A DNA stretch of 64,000 nt from Uloborus plumipes. Lineage: Eukaryota > Arthropoda > Arachnida > Araneae > Uloboridae. Position numbers and translations under genes: made by a program. The notes under the pieces were generated by a model. It searched no databases, was not told where the DNA came from, and was given only the letters and a program-made list of their open reading frames with translations. Below are positions 34,218 through 46,073 of this stretch, one piece after another (positions within the stretch are counted from its first letter, which is position 1; every line of letters starts with the position of its first letter). The stretch spans positions 24,491 to 88,490 of the forward strand of contig JAXGGA010004437.1 in NCBI GenBank assembly GCA_038373865.1, given 5' to 3'.

Positions 34218-35613
34218 CCCTACACTGCATGGTGTTGCCAATTGGATACATGGACAATTTGACCTCCTTTTGAATAGCAGAATGTAGTCATAAGGCAACT
34301 CAATGCATAAAAAGCAAGTATTGGGTATATTAAAAGCAATTATCACCATTTATCCTCCATACATGGCAGCACTGGTCTGTTATATGCTCTTAAATGAATC
34401 CATATGGATAGCTTTTAAAATCACTTAAACTACCAAGTTTTGAAATTATTTTTTACAATGAAATATTTTTCTTTGTCTTTTAAAAAAATAACATGAATAA
34501 AATAAACATTTATCTTTCGTTTGCGATGTGTTTTACATCAAAATAATTATTTGGAAAATATCTAGGACATAATACATGTCTGTAGCCATTTGGCAACATT
34601 ATGCAGTAAGCATCCATAGAACACTTCGATTCATCTCTGTAGTTCATGAAGTATGTGCTTTGTTTATGTTTCACGCTAGCTTCTTTCTCTTTTTGGAAGG
34701 TATAAAATAATCATGTGGACCCAAAAGTGGTACTTTCGGCTGTTCTACCGTTTATTAGACCTCGCAATTATCAATGCCTAGCTGATGTTCAACAGAGTGA
34801 ACAAACAAAAAATCAATAGGAAAAAGCCTTCAAAACGTGTTCATTTTAGATTCCAGTTAGCACAAACGTCGTGCTTACAGGGACAACTGAAATTATTAAT
34901 AATTTTAAAATATAGTTTTGAAAAAAAACTAAAAAATAAGCTTTTACATAGGAATGCGCTGTGATCATCACGGGTTTCCCTCTAATTTTCAAAACTACTG
35001 AATATCTGCTCTTAAGTTTACATGCACTTATAATACATCAGCATGCAATGCAGTTTAGCCTTTAGTTATAAAAAAATATTAAATATATTCCTTTTATTTT
35101 TGCAAAGAACGTAAATTTTACCTTTTATTCAGAGTTACATACATACATACAAACAAACCCACATGTGAAGTTAATAAAAGCGTAATAAAAAGAGGGAGAC
35201 CATTAGCTACAAAGGAACTAGAGTTAAAAACCGAAAAAAAAGAAAGCCTGAGCGAGAGAGCCTTCAAAAGATATCAGATTTGACAGAATTTATCATCGGA
35301 AAGAACACAGTACAAATAAACAATGATATAAAATGTCAAAATGTAAAGGATTACAAGAGTACAGTGCACCAAATTTTCAATTCTTCTAGTTTTTTACAAA
35401 AAAAAAAAAAAAACTAATTTCAAGACTATCATTTAAAGTCATTTTTATCTATTGAATGCATGGTGTAGCCATTTGGCAACAAAACTATTTTTAATTAGAA
35501 AGTGGTAAAAATTTAGAGTTAAATTTTTTTAAATATTTTTCCATGTTTTCTTATTACATTGACAAACACATATATTTTTTTCTAAGAAAAATAAAAAATC
35601 ATGCAGTGTAGGG
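34218..35613. mobile_element. piggyBac-type non-autonomous element
   Basis: Inverted ends CCCTACACTGCATG and CATGCAGTGTAGGG, each bordered by TTAA (34214-34217, 35614-35617), the hallmark piggyBac target. A TGCATGGTGT-GCCA-TTGGC word appears near both ends. No transposase. The interior contains a copy of the dispersed repeat also seen at 1421-1676. Confidence 0.88.
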
Positions 35614-35657
35614 TTAAACTGTCGCACCCATGGGCGCACTTTTGACACTACTTTTGA

Positions 35658-35786
35658 CACCACATGTCTCCTTAAACCGTCGATGAATTTCAATTAGTGT
35701 CACACCACGCAAGCTCAGAAAACGAATGATTGCACGCTGTTCAAGTAAGGAAAACGTCGCTATTTTAAGTATAGAAAACAGTTCTC
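35658..35786 (-). pseudogene. mariner transposase N-terminus, right inverted arm
   Basis: Reverse-complement copy of the 32180-34058 arm without the hAT. The start codon is changed (ATA), and LEQRAIIRF, HRR and the GGAGACATGTGGTG junction are retained. Serves as the empty-site control. Confidence 0.7.
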
Positions 35787-36234
35787 ATTCTCGCGATTGG
35801 CGCTGAAATTCCATCAGTCGCAGTGTTGCCATCTCTGTCATATTTTGACAAAAAACGCGCGCTCATTTTAAAACAATCCACATGTTTCTATGTCTTTCCA
35901 GTCTATAGAAAAAAAATCGGAGGCTTAGAATTTAAATGCCCCTTGTGTGTACATAAATCAATGTCTTAAAATAACATTACCAGCGCACAGTCAATACCGC
36001 TGAAGCTTCAGACTTGAAATTTGGCAGGCATGTCCAAATGATTACAAAAGTATCCACTAAGACAGGATTTTTCGAAATATCAATTAGTTCGGGAGAAATT
36101 ACTTAAAACCCCTTAATATCTGTGAAATTAAAACCTGTAATTGAAATTTAAGTCCCTTTGTTCGAAGCTTTCTTCCGTTCAAATCATTATTCTTCATCTC
36201 AACTTTTGGTAACCAGCAAATTTTTAATTTGATA
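35787..36234. other. Intron sequence with no assigned element
   Basis: AT-rich; a GAAATTTGGCAGGCATG phrase near 36020 resembles other dispersed repeats but no boundaries were found. Confidence 0.35.
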
Positions 36235-36944
36235 CTAGCTGACCCGGCGAACTCTGTTCCGCCTTAAAGGCAATAAATAAGCAAATTTTTGAATTTATTA
36301 AGTTTTTTATTATTAGAAAATACAAAAAAAAATTAAGTACCTACATTAATCATTCATTATTGTTTCTGTATTTCAGTACATAGGTTGCTCTTCACTTAAG
36401 TACCTTGTGATACACAACATTTTTTGTTTTATTATCAGGCGCAAAAACAAACAACGCAGATGGTCTTCCGGCCCGTGAACATGCCACAAGGGGTGATTGT
36501 GAGTTCGTAAAAAAATACCTGAAAGTTTTAAAGAGAAAATGTGTGTGGGGAGGGGGGGGGGGTTAACTAAAGCCCCTATTACTTAAGTACAAGTAATTTT
36601 ATAATTTTCACTTTTTACAATTAATGTAGGGTAATAAGCGTCAAAAATGAGAAAAATTCGATTTTTATATCCGATGCAAATCAATTGCATTTTTTTAAAT
36701 GAAGTCATCAAACTAAAAAAAAAGATGCAAATAAAATAATTTATTAAAGTAAAAAAATAATTTTATGGCATCTTAACATTTTTATTCGATGAATATTATT
36801 ACTAATTATCGGTATAATCATCGACAATTCGAAAAAGCAAAAACAAATTCGGAGGTTTAAAGATAAAAGCATGATTAAAAATATTTTATTTTCGGTATTT
36901 TCGAACATGAAAATAGTAGAACCGACCATGAAAATACCGGAAAT

Positions 36945-37165
36945 CCGGTAAAATACCGGAACACAATCACCCCTGCATGCCACATATAATTGACCATGGG
37001 AAAAACAGTGATGTTTTAGATTCAAACCACAAACTTTTAAGAATTGGCCTTGTGATTTGTTGATGGTCATGACAAATGCAAGACGGATCGGAAATTGAAG
37101 TCTTTTAAATTCAAACGGCATATCGGTCGGGATCAGCGGGATCCTCGGAATGAGCAATCGTTTCT
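36945..37165 (-). pseudogene. Helitron Pif1-like helicase C-terminal remnant
   Basis: Minus-strand reading: [20 protein letters not shown], then [22 protein letters not shown] and HGQLYVAC, the C-terminal end of the Pif1-like helicase domain of Helitron Rep/Helicase proteins, with motif VI-like TINKSQGQ. The frame is lost just after YVAC. Everything upstream (Rep domain, helicase motifs I-V) is deleted, the 5' junction being at the TTTCTGACAG repeat border. Confidence 0.85.
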
Positions 37166-37503
37166 GACAGCTTATCACATATAAATTTCAAGAGAAGTAA
37201 CGCGTTTGTTCATAATTTATTTCACAAAAAGTCAAATAACACTCAACGCATAGCTAACTTACAACCTGTTTACTGCGCTCCGGAAGCTGCCAGAACGTGT
37301 GCTTTATGTCGCTCAGCCATGGAGGTGTCAAAAAAGGCTTCGTAAAAAGGCGAAGTCAATCAGACATTTTTTCTATCTGTGTAACTGACACACATAAATT
37401 ATAGCCTATGTCCGTCTCCTGGATCTAAACTACCTACCCACCAATTTTTAGCCATATCAGTACAGCCGTTCTTGAGTTATAAATAGTGTAACTAACACGA
37501 CTT

Positions 37504-37508
<5 letters not shown>

Positions 37509-37584
<76 letters not shown>
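37509..37584. repeat. (TA)n microsatellite at the inner Helitron 5' end
   Basis: About 76 bp of TA repeat. The corresponding place in the outer copy (38052-38064) has only a short TATACATATATA, so the tract expanded from the Helitron's own terminal TATATA. Confidence 0.95.
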
Positions 37585-37587
<3 letters not shown>

Positions 37588-38066
37588 GAAGATAGAATAG
37601 TAGTGAGAAGAACAACCTCTTTAACTGCAGTCCAGGAGCTATCACACCAAGCGCTTTCCACCTCTCAGCCTCAGAGGCGTAAAAGCTCTTAAGTTGATAT
37701 CCGTTTCTGACAGCTTATAACGTATAAATTTCAAGGGAAGTAACGCGTTTGTTTATAATCTATTTCACAAAAAAGTCAAATAACACTCAACGCATAGCTA
37801 ACTTACAACCTGTTTACTGCGTTCCGGAAGCTGCCAGAACGTGTGCTTTATGTCGCTCAGCCATGGAAGTGTCAAAAAAGGCTTCGTAAAAAGGCGAAGT
37901 CAATAAGACATTTTTTCTATTTATGTAACTGACACACATAAATTATAGCCTATGTCCATCTCCTGGCTCTAAGCTACATACCCACCAATTTTTAGCCATA
38001 TCGGTACAGCCGTTCTTGAGTTATAAATAGTGTAACTAACACAACTTTCTTTTATACATATATAGA

Positions 38067-39409
38067 TTGTTTTCGTTTCTCACGTGATTCTTTGAGGCTT
38101 GTCTTAACTGTCTTTAGCTTTCACTTTTTCAAAACTGGAAACTAGGTGCACCAAGCACTGTTATCCTCTGCTATTTCCATTACCCGAGCAATGCCGGGTA
38201 CGAAAATGCTAATAATTCATAAAAGTTACCAAAAATCTGGCAATCAATATCGCTTACTTTTTTAGAGTGCACTTTTAAACTTCGCCGTTAGCCATCAGTA
38301 CATTTCAAAAGATAAGGTTTTCGAAACAAGCTCAAGGATTTCATAAAAATAGTTCATAGAAATACTTGAACATGATAGCCGAATATATGAATTTGCTTTT
38401 AATAATTAGTTACAACCATTTAACAGCGAGGAAATATGGCAAAAGAGTAGATTAATATGAAACTTTGAACAAGCACATAGAAATAAAACGCATACAGTGA
38501 CTTTATATTTTTTTGCTTGCTTATGATTCAGCATTACGTTTTGGCGTGTGCCAATGGAATTTCTCTCACGTGAAAAGTAAACGTGGTCACCCAATAAAAT
38601 GTTGAATGTAAAAATAAACACACTCGCAGTAAAAAAATCTCACGAAATACAATCATTTTTACGGAGTGGTACATTTTAGCATTACTACCAAGTGGTACTC
38701 AAGCTAAGAAATGTTGGGAAACGCTCTGCTCTGATGAATTAATTTTCTTTTACAAGAGACACAGCAGTTGACAATTAATACTATTGATTCTTTAATTACA
38801 AAAAGCGTCAGAGACAAAGATGGAATGGATAAGTTACTTCAGAGTAACAAAAATTAACAACACAACTGAGCTAAACACTTCATCTTGCACGTCATTGTTT
38901 CGTGTTCCTGACTCAAGACAAATCCCTTTTCAAGCGCGTTAACAATGGCAGCAGACTTTCACGCGCAAAGCAAAACGCAGCACTTCATCATCCATCACAA
39001 CTTAACGCATGAGCGCGTCAAAACTTACTTCCACTCATTAACTCTCAGCATCCATTTATAAATGGTCCTAATGGTTAGAAACGGAGCTTTTTATTTTAAG
39101 TTTTTATGGAGCCAGAGGACAAATCATAATGGTCCCGACGGAAGAAAAGGCCGCACTGGTTATTTTTTAACAGTACAATTTGGGGCTCGGTTGGTTCAAA
39201 GTGTTTTGCCAAGATCCATTTCTTTTACATTTTGTATATTTTTGAAGAAAAAAATATTAACTTAATAAATGGAAAGTCCTTTTCTTCTACTTCTTTTCTT
39301 TCTTTCTTTTCCTTTATATCTATTTATTTATTTTCTGCAACACAAAGATATGAATTAACATAAAATGAGAAATACAGAGAAAATGTTAGCTCAGCGTGAA
39401 GTTGATTTA
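38067..39409. other. Intron sequence with no assigned element
   Basis: A CCCGAGCAATGCCGGGTAC phrase at about 38182 resembles a common arthropod repeat end, but no partner was found. C/T-rich tract at 39283-39330. No exon evidence. Confidence 0.4.
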
Positions 39410-42400
39410 GCCCGGGAGCTAACTGTTGGAAAACTGCAAATCGTGATAAGAAGATGCCACTTGGTGGGAATGTTGTTTAGGGCTATACATTGAGATTAGG
39501 ACTCAGAGGCACTTTCAAAAACCGTTTTAATCCAAGATGGCGGCGTTTTTAAAAATGGCGGCCTATGCTACTGCTTTTGCAATTTAACTCACACACAAGA
39601 GGTTTTTATATCAAATTATACATTTTTCAGGCCAAGGATTTCATTTAGTATGTTGAAAAAAAGCTAAATGTTCATTTTGATGTTTATTTTTTTATTTATT
39701 TTTAAGAATTATATTGTTTACGAGAAGACTACATGTAGTATCTAAAATCTTTTAGAAAGGTAGCCAAATTGAAAGAAAATAAACTGGGAAACCTGGTTCG
39801 GTGGTAACCTAACCATGCTCAAATTAGTCTCCTAAGAACTCCACACACATCTCCCAGCGGTGCTGCTATTGTTAGAAGCATTCCGAGAAGGCCCGTTCAG
39901 TCTGTGGGGTTAGCGACAAAAACAGCCGAAATATTTCACTTCCGGATACCAATGTGAAATTTGGTACAGAGCTTCTGTACATATATAAGAACAAAAAACT
40001 GCCGGGAGACACTTGATCAGGGGTCATGAACTCCCGTGATGACGTCATCAAGATGGCCGCTTTTGCAGGTAAATACGTTCGTTTAATTGCTTAAAACTCC
40101 GTCATAGATTGAAATACTGCAAAACTCAACTGTATCATTTAAAAGCTCTTTGAAAGAGCTACTTGGAAAGATTTAATTTTTCTTTCTGAGGTCAAGGTCC
40201 CACCTGTAATGACGTCATCAAAATGGTCGCTTTTACAGGTAAATACGTTTGTTTAACTCCCCCTAAAACTCCATCATAGATTTAAATAGTTCAAAATTTA
40301 AGTATATCATCTGAAAGCGCTTTAAAAGATCTATTCAGAAAGATTTAATTTTTCTTTTTGAAGTCAAGGGCCCAGCTGTGATGACGTCATCAAAATGGCC
40401 TCTTTTACAGGTAAATGCGCTCATGTAACTGTTTAAAACTCCATCATAGATTTAAATATTGCAAAACTGAAATATATCATCCGAAAGCGCTTTAAAAGAG
40501 CTATTTTATAGTGCTTGGTTTTATTTTCTAAGACAAATAAGTTATAACAATTTTAAATTGAAAATGTATAACAAACGTATTTACCTGTAAAAGCGGCCAT
40601 TTTAATGACGTCATCACAGGTGAGCCCTTGACCTTAGAAAGAAAAATTAAATCTTTCTAAATAGCTCTTTTAAAGAGCTGTCAGATGATATAGTTGAGTT
40701 TTGAAATATTTGAATCTATGATGGAGTTTTAGGGGGAGTTTAACAAATGTATTTACGTGTAAAAGCGGCCATTTTGATGACGTCATTACAGGTGGGACCT
40801 TGATCTCAGAAAGAAAAATTGAATCTTTTTAAATAGCTCTTTTAAACAGCTTTTAGATGATATACTTGAGTTTTGCAATACTTCAATCTATGATAGAGTT
40901 TTAAGCAGTTAAACAAACGTATTTACCTGTAAAAGCGGCCATTTTGATGACGTCATCACAGGTGAGCCCTTGACCTTAGAAAGAAAAATTAAATCTTTCT
41001 AAATAGATCTTTTAAAGCGCTTTCAGATTATATAGTTGAGTTTTGAAATATTTAAATATATGATGGAGTTTTAGGGGGAGTTAAACAAACGTATTTACCT
41101 GTAAAAGCGGCCATTTTGATGACGTCATCACAGGCGGGCCCTTGACCTTAAAAAGAAACATTAAATCTTTCTAAATAGCTCTTTTAAAGAGCTTTCAGAT
41201 GATATACTTGAGTTTTGCAATATTTGAATTTATGATGGAGTTTTAGGGGGAGTTAAACAAACGTATTTACCTGTAAAAACGGCTATTTTGATGACGTCAT
41301 CACAGGTGGGCCCTTGACCTTAGAAAGAAAAATTAAATTTTTTTAAATAGCTCTTTTAAAGTACTTTCAGATGATATGTTTGAGTTTTGAAATATTTAAT
41401 CTATGATGGAGTTTTAGGGGGAGTTAAACAAACGTATTTACCTGTAAAAGCGGCCATTTTGATGACGTCATCATAGGTGGGGCCTTGACCTGAGAAAGAA
41501 ACACTAAGCCTTTCCAAATAGATCTTTTAAAGAGCTTTCAGATGATATAGTTGAGTTTTGAAATATTTAAATCTATGATGAAGTTTTAGGGGGAGTTAAA
41601 CAAACGTATTTACCTGTAAAAGCGGCCATTTTGATGACGTCATTAAAGGTGGGACTTTGACCTCAGAAAGAAAATTTAAATCTTTCCAAATAGCTCTTTC
41701 AAAGAGCTTTCAAATGATACATTTGAGTTTTGCAATATTTCAATCTATGATGGAGTTTTAAGCAATTAAATGAACGTATTTACCTGTAAAAGCGGCCATT
41801 TTGATGACGTCATCACGGGAGTTCATGACCCCTGATCAAGTGTCTCCCGGCGGTTTTTTGTTCTTATATATGTACATAAGCTCTGTACCAAATTTCACAC
41901 TGGTATCCGGAAGTGAAATATTTCGGCTGTTTTTGTCGCTAACTCCACAGACTAAACGGGCCTTCTCGGAATGCTTCTAACAATAGCAGCACCGCTGGGA
42001 GATATGTGTGGAGTTCTTAGGAGACTAATTTGAGCATGGTTAGGTTACCACCGCACCAGGTATCCCAGTTTATTTTCTTTCGTCGCAATTTGACTAACTT
42101 TCTAAAAGATTTTGGATACTACATGTAGTCTTCTCGTAAACAATATAATTCTTAAAAATAAATAAAAAAATAAACATCAAAATGAACATTTAGCTTTTTT
42201 TCAACATACTAAATGAAATCCTTGGCCTGAAAAACATATAATTGGATATAAAAACCTCTTTTGTGTGAGTTAAATTGCAAAAGCAGTAGCATAGGTCGCC
42301 ATTTTGAAAAACGCCGCCATCTTGGATTAAAACGATTTTTGAAAGTGCCTCTGGGTCTTAATTTCATTGTATAGCCATTAGCAACATTCCTACCAAGTGG

Positions 42401-42457
42401 CATCTTCTTATCATGATTTGCAGTATTCCATTGATTTTTGACAGTTAGCTCCCGGAC
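39410..42457. mobile_element. Fold-back element with internal array of CRE palindromes
   Basis: Ends GCCCGGGAGCTAACTGT and ACAGTTAGCTCCCGGAC are inverted, with TA on both outer sides (39408-39409, 42458-42459). The outer ~630 bp on each side are inverted copies (39410-40038 against 41825-42457). The centre is a tandem array of ~172-bp units, three in one orientation on the left and eight in the opposite orientation on the right, meeting at about 40505-40560. There is no coding region, so it must be mobilised in trans if at all. It also carries AAGATGGCGGC-type words in both outer arms. Confidence 0.85.
40040..41822. repeat. Array of eleven ATGACGTCAT units, period ~172 bp
   Basis: TGACGTCA starts at 40040, 40210, 40382, 40606, 40778, 40948, 41120, 41292, 41463, 41635 and 41815. 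Spacings are 170-172 bp except 224 at the orientation switch and 180 at the last. Every copy keeps the full ATGACGTCAT palindrome, while the rest of the unit varies. Each is preceded or followed by a GCGGCCATTTT-like word and TTTACCTGTAAAAG; each unit also has CTATGATGGAGTTTT and AGCTCTTTTAAAGAGCT. Confidence 0.93.
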
Positions 42458-43331
42458 TAATTATCCATAAAAGGACTTAGGAAGTTTCAGGGATTATTTT
42501 CATGCTAATATTTTTTATTTATTTTTCATTTTATTTTATTTTTATTTATTTATTTTTTTTAAATATACTTTTTTTTTTTTTTTGAGGGGTTTGCTTTGCA
42601 GTCACATTTTTGTTGAAACATATGTTAGTGGAATTCAAGCTTTTTTGAAGAAATTATCTTCTCTACGACCATCAAATTGGCGAAAAATCTACTTTTGCTA
42701 TACCGAAGTTGGCTCTTATTTAAGGTATCTCAAAAAAAAAAAAAAAAAACAGACAAACACCCTAACTATACTGTTGGGTACGATCAAATCACACCTTTAC
42801 CATTTACAATTTGGATTTAAACAAAAAAATCTCGAAAACGAGTAAGAAAACTAGCTGTCGTGGCCGTCACGAAACTTTCTTCTATATCTATCTTATGAAT
42901 TCCAGTTACAAAATAAAATACGTACTCGCCCGAATAATTAGAAACAGCACCAATTTCCCAATTATCGTAATAACCCTGCAAATGCAGAATCAATGAGCGA
43001 AATTGGAAATCATTACAAAAGCCTTGTTTAGATTAATTGCAAACATTTTATTTGTTAGTCAAAAGAAATTGGCAACAGTTAAAAATTTCAAATCATTGAA
43101 AGTTTTCAGCTGTTTTGATAATTAAATAGCGTGAAAGCGATTTTTTAATGAATTAATTTTTCGCATTGTTGACTAAGCGCAAAAATCACCCCACCCTCCC
43201 CCTGGGGCGATTGGCGCCAAAATTTATTCGATGCTTGTTTCCATATTGGGTTAGTGTTATTCCAAATTTCATTCAAATCGCAGCAATATTTCCCGAGATA
43301 CAGTAGGTGCAATGACAAAATAAGCACTTTT
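42458..43331. other. Intron sequence, T-rich low complexity at 42510-42580
   Basis: TTTATTTATTTT low-complexity tract and an A-run at 42731-42749. The end from about 43190 leads into the following tandem repeat. Confidence 0.4.
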
Positions 43332-44073
43332 GATTGCTCCACCCCCCTTTGAGATATTGACACACAAATTGAATCAGCACCTGTACTCAATAGGGTCTAC
43401 CTATGGACCAATTTTCGTTTGATTCCGCAGGTTACTTCCTTAGATATAGCAGTCACCCCCGCGCAGAACACGTGCGATTGCTCCACCCCCTTCGAGATAT
43501 TGACAAACAAATTGAATCAGCATCTGTACTCAGTAGGGTCTACCTATGGACCAATTTTCGTTTGATTCCGCCGGTTACTTCATGAGATATAGCAATCAAC
43601 CCCGCGCAGAACACGTGCGATTGCTCCCCCCCCCCCCTTCAAGACATTGACAAACAAATTGAATCAGCACCTGTACTCAGTAGGGTCTACCTATGGACTA
43701 ATTTTCGTTTAATTCCGCCGGTTACTTTCTGAGATATAGCAATCACCCCCGCGCAGATCACGTGCGATTGCTCCTCCCCCCTTGGAGGAATTCGCTAAAA
43801 AAAGTCAGGTGCACCAGTTCACATGGTGGTACATATGTGCAAAAATTTTTGTTCGATTTCATGCAGTAGTTTTTGCTCTAGCGCGGCCACAAGAACTGGT
43901 CACACACATACAGCCTCACACACAAACAGACACACAGACATACACACAGACAAACATTTTCCAAAAATGGTCGAAATGGACTCAGCGCACCTCAAAACGT
44001 GCAAATCCGTCAAAATTCGACATTCGAAAATTTTCACGAAACCAATACTTTCTTCTATATATTAGATATAGAA
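43332..44073. repeat. Tandem repeat (three ~145-bp units) leading to a hairpin-ended repeat
   Basis: GATTGCTCC starts units at 43332, 43476, 43619 and 43766. Each full unit contains TTGAATCAGCACCTGTACTC, GGGTCTACCTATGGAC and CCGGTTACTT, GAGATATAGCAATCA. CACACAGACA-type microsatellite follows at 43902-43960, and a terminal hairpin ACTTTCTTCTATATATTAGA...AGAAGAAAGT at 44048-44082. Similar in plan to 4086-4640 in the opposite direction. Confidence 0.7.
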
Positions 44074-44082
44074 GAAAGTAAA

Positions 44083-44824
44083 AAAAATCAAATGTCAGCT
44101 CTCCGCCGAAATCAATAACTTTAAAACGCAACCTCAGTGGCTTTTTCTATTCATAAATACTTTTTTTATGATACGTTAATGCATGAATTTACGATAATAG
44201 TTTAAAAAATCATTTTCATACACTTAAGTAATATTTTGAGATGTCGCAACAAAGAAAATTACTTATGACCTCAACCCTCTCAAACCAAAATCTTAGATCG
44301 GTCACTGATTTAGGGATACACATTATGTATTTCTAGAGCCCACGATGGATCTAAACACTTTTTTGTGTGCTCTCGCATCGTATGAATAGTTATTTCACTG
44401 ATATATTTTTTTTTCATAGTAAATTAAAAAACTTATTTTTTTAATATTACTTTTTAAAAATAAATCCTGCAATTGCCGGAGAGTAATAAATACTTCTATA
44501 ACACGGTACTAGAGTTTTGCTATGTTTTTTTTTTTTTTTTTTTTTTTCTCGAACTTAAGTCACGTCAAGCTGAAAAAAACTTGCCATCACTGTATCGTGG
44601 GCGTATAGATCAAATATTTAATTCGAAATACTAGTTAAGTATAATTTACTTACTAGTTAAAAGCTGCTTCATTTATTTATTTACACATTTTATAATTTTT
44701 TTCCCTTTATATACAAATCAACGATATTTCTAATCCAAACCGAGCCTTGGAATCTCGCAGTGTTTCATTTCTTCTAAAACAAAAAACACTTTCAGGAATA
44801 GAAAGAAAAAAAAAAGTCGCATTC
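44083..44824. other. Intron sequence with T-run at 44526-44547
   Basis: No boundaries or coding signals recognised. Confidence 0.4.
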
Positions 44825-45083
44825 CAATTGAATCGGTGAGTGCAAAAACAACACCAGTCACAAAAATTCGAAAAATAGTTTTTTTGTGGAAACAAGCTAT
44901 GGGAGGCGAGATGCGTGTTGCAGTCAAAAATCAAGTCAGTCAGGTTACTAATTCGAAAGATACGGGGCCTGTTATTTGAACGTTGACCGTAGAAACAATG
45001 CTAGAATTAAGACGTTTTTTTCTCTCTCTTGAACAATTTGAAGTTCTGGACTTAAGTTGTTTATGCACTCACCGATTCAATTG
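44825..45083. mobile_element. MITE, copy 1 of a pair
   Basis: Ends CAATTGAATCGGTGAGTGCA and GCACTCACCGATTCAATTG are inverted. The interior matches 47722-47978 in reverse orientation (GGTTACTAATTCGAAAGATA, GAACAATTTGAAGTTCTGGA). 259 bp, non-coding. Confidence 0.75.
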
Positions 45084-46068
45084 TTAAGCAAGCTTATTCG
45101 CCCAAAACGCCTCTAATTATAAATTTGAATCCATAAATGGCTGCGACCTAAAACATGACTCATGTCCCATAGCTCCGGCTACCTTTTACAGAACTCTTGA
45201 TTTAAATCAGAAAAATTAAAGAACAAAATGTCTCAAATATTATTTCGAGAGGAACATTTCTTTAATAATTTTCCATCCTCCTATGCCTCCTAGAACACAA
45301 TCACAGTGATTGCAACAGAAGAGAGAAAAGGGTAAATCAAGATGAGAGATTTTCCAAGTCACGAAATCATATTTCTCGAAAATAGAAGCTAAAAGAAAGT
45401 AGCCCTGCTGAACAATCTGCGATAGTTCGAAAAGACATGATGTTATATATAAGTGTAACTTTTGGAGGGCACACAAAAAAATTATTCTTGCCAATAGCAG
45501 TCTCTAAAAAATGACACTGTCAGATTTGGCAAGTTGGTAAGTGCATTCGATTAAACCTATTTCTCAAAGAATACGGCACTCATTTAAGTGGGATGAAAAT
45601 CATATTTTGCTATTAATTGCTAGGATCAGGATTAAATGTTATCACTAACTAAAAACAGACAGTTGTGAAAAGGTCAAGAAGAAAATACGAAAGTGCAACA
45701 AGGAGTGGTGACCGAAGAGCTAATTGAAAATGTTAATCAACAATTTAAAAAGCCTATTCATAATTAATTTCTAGCTCTAATACGAGCTTATTTAAGGTCC
45801 ACGAATTTGCGTTGCTTTGTTATAGCAAAATGTTGTACATTAAACAATGGCTGAACTTATAAAATGGAGATAAGGCAGGAAGATATCTCTTATCGCTTAT
45901 TTGAAACAGAACATTCTTGACACTTTTCTAATGAAAATCGATTGTATTTTGCCATCTGGTTGGTCACGTTACGTTACAAAACGTACAACTATTGTAATGC
46001 GAAAATGTAATCTAAAGATACTGAACCAAAATTTACCAACGATTTTCTTTTCTTTAATTTTTACTAAG
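45084..46068. other. Intron sequence with no assigned element
   Basis: Nothing recognised; the 84-aa minus-strand ORF at 45240-45494 has no family signature or splice support. Confidence 0.4.
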
Positions 46069-46073
46069 TTAAA

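Larger units (their letters stand above)
36235..38066 (-). mobile_element. Helitron-type element, minus strand, with duplicated 5' end
   Basis: On the minus strand it begins TC-TATATATG...AAAGAAAG at 38066 after a host A, and ends ...CGCCGGGTCAGCTAG at 36235 before a host T. This fits Helitron rules (5' TC, 3' CTAG, insertion between A and T). The 5' region (GTTAGTTACACTATTTATAA, CTCAAGAACGGCTGTACCGA) occurs twice, at 37704-38051 and 37161-37508, about 94-95% alike by eye. The inner copy ends in a long (TA)n. A helicase remnant (separate entry) lies between the inner copy and the 3' end. Confidence 0.82.

Noticed and set aside
40040..41822. CRISPR array
   Set aside because: Unit is ~172 bp with diverged body and orientation switch, in eukaryotic DNA; it is a satellite-like array inside a transposon.
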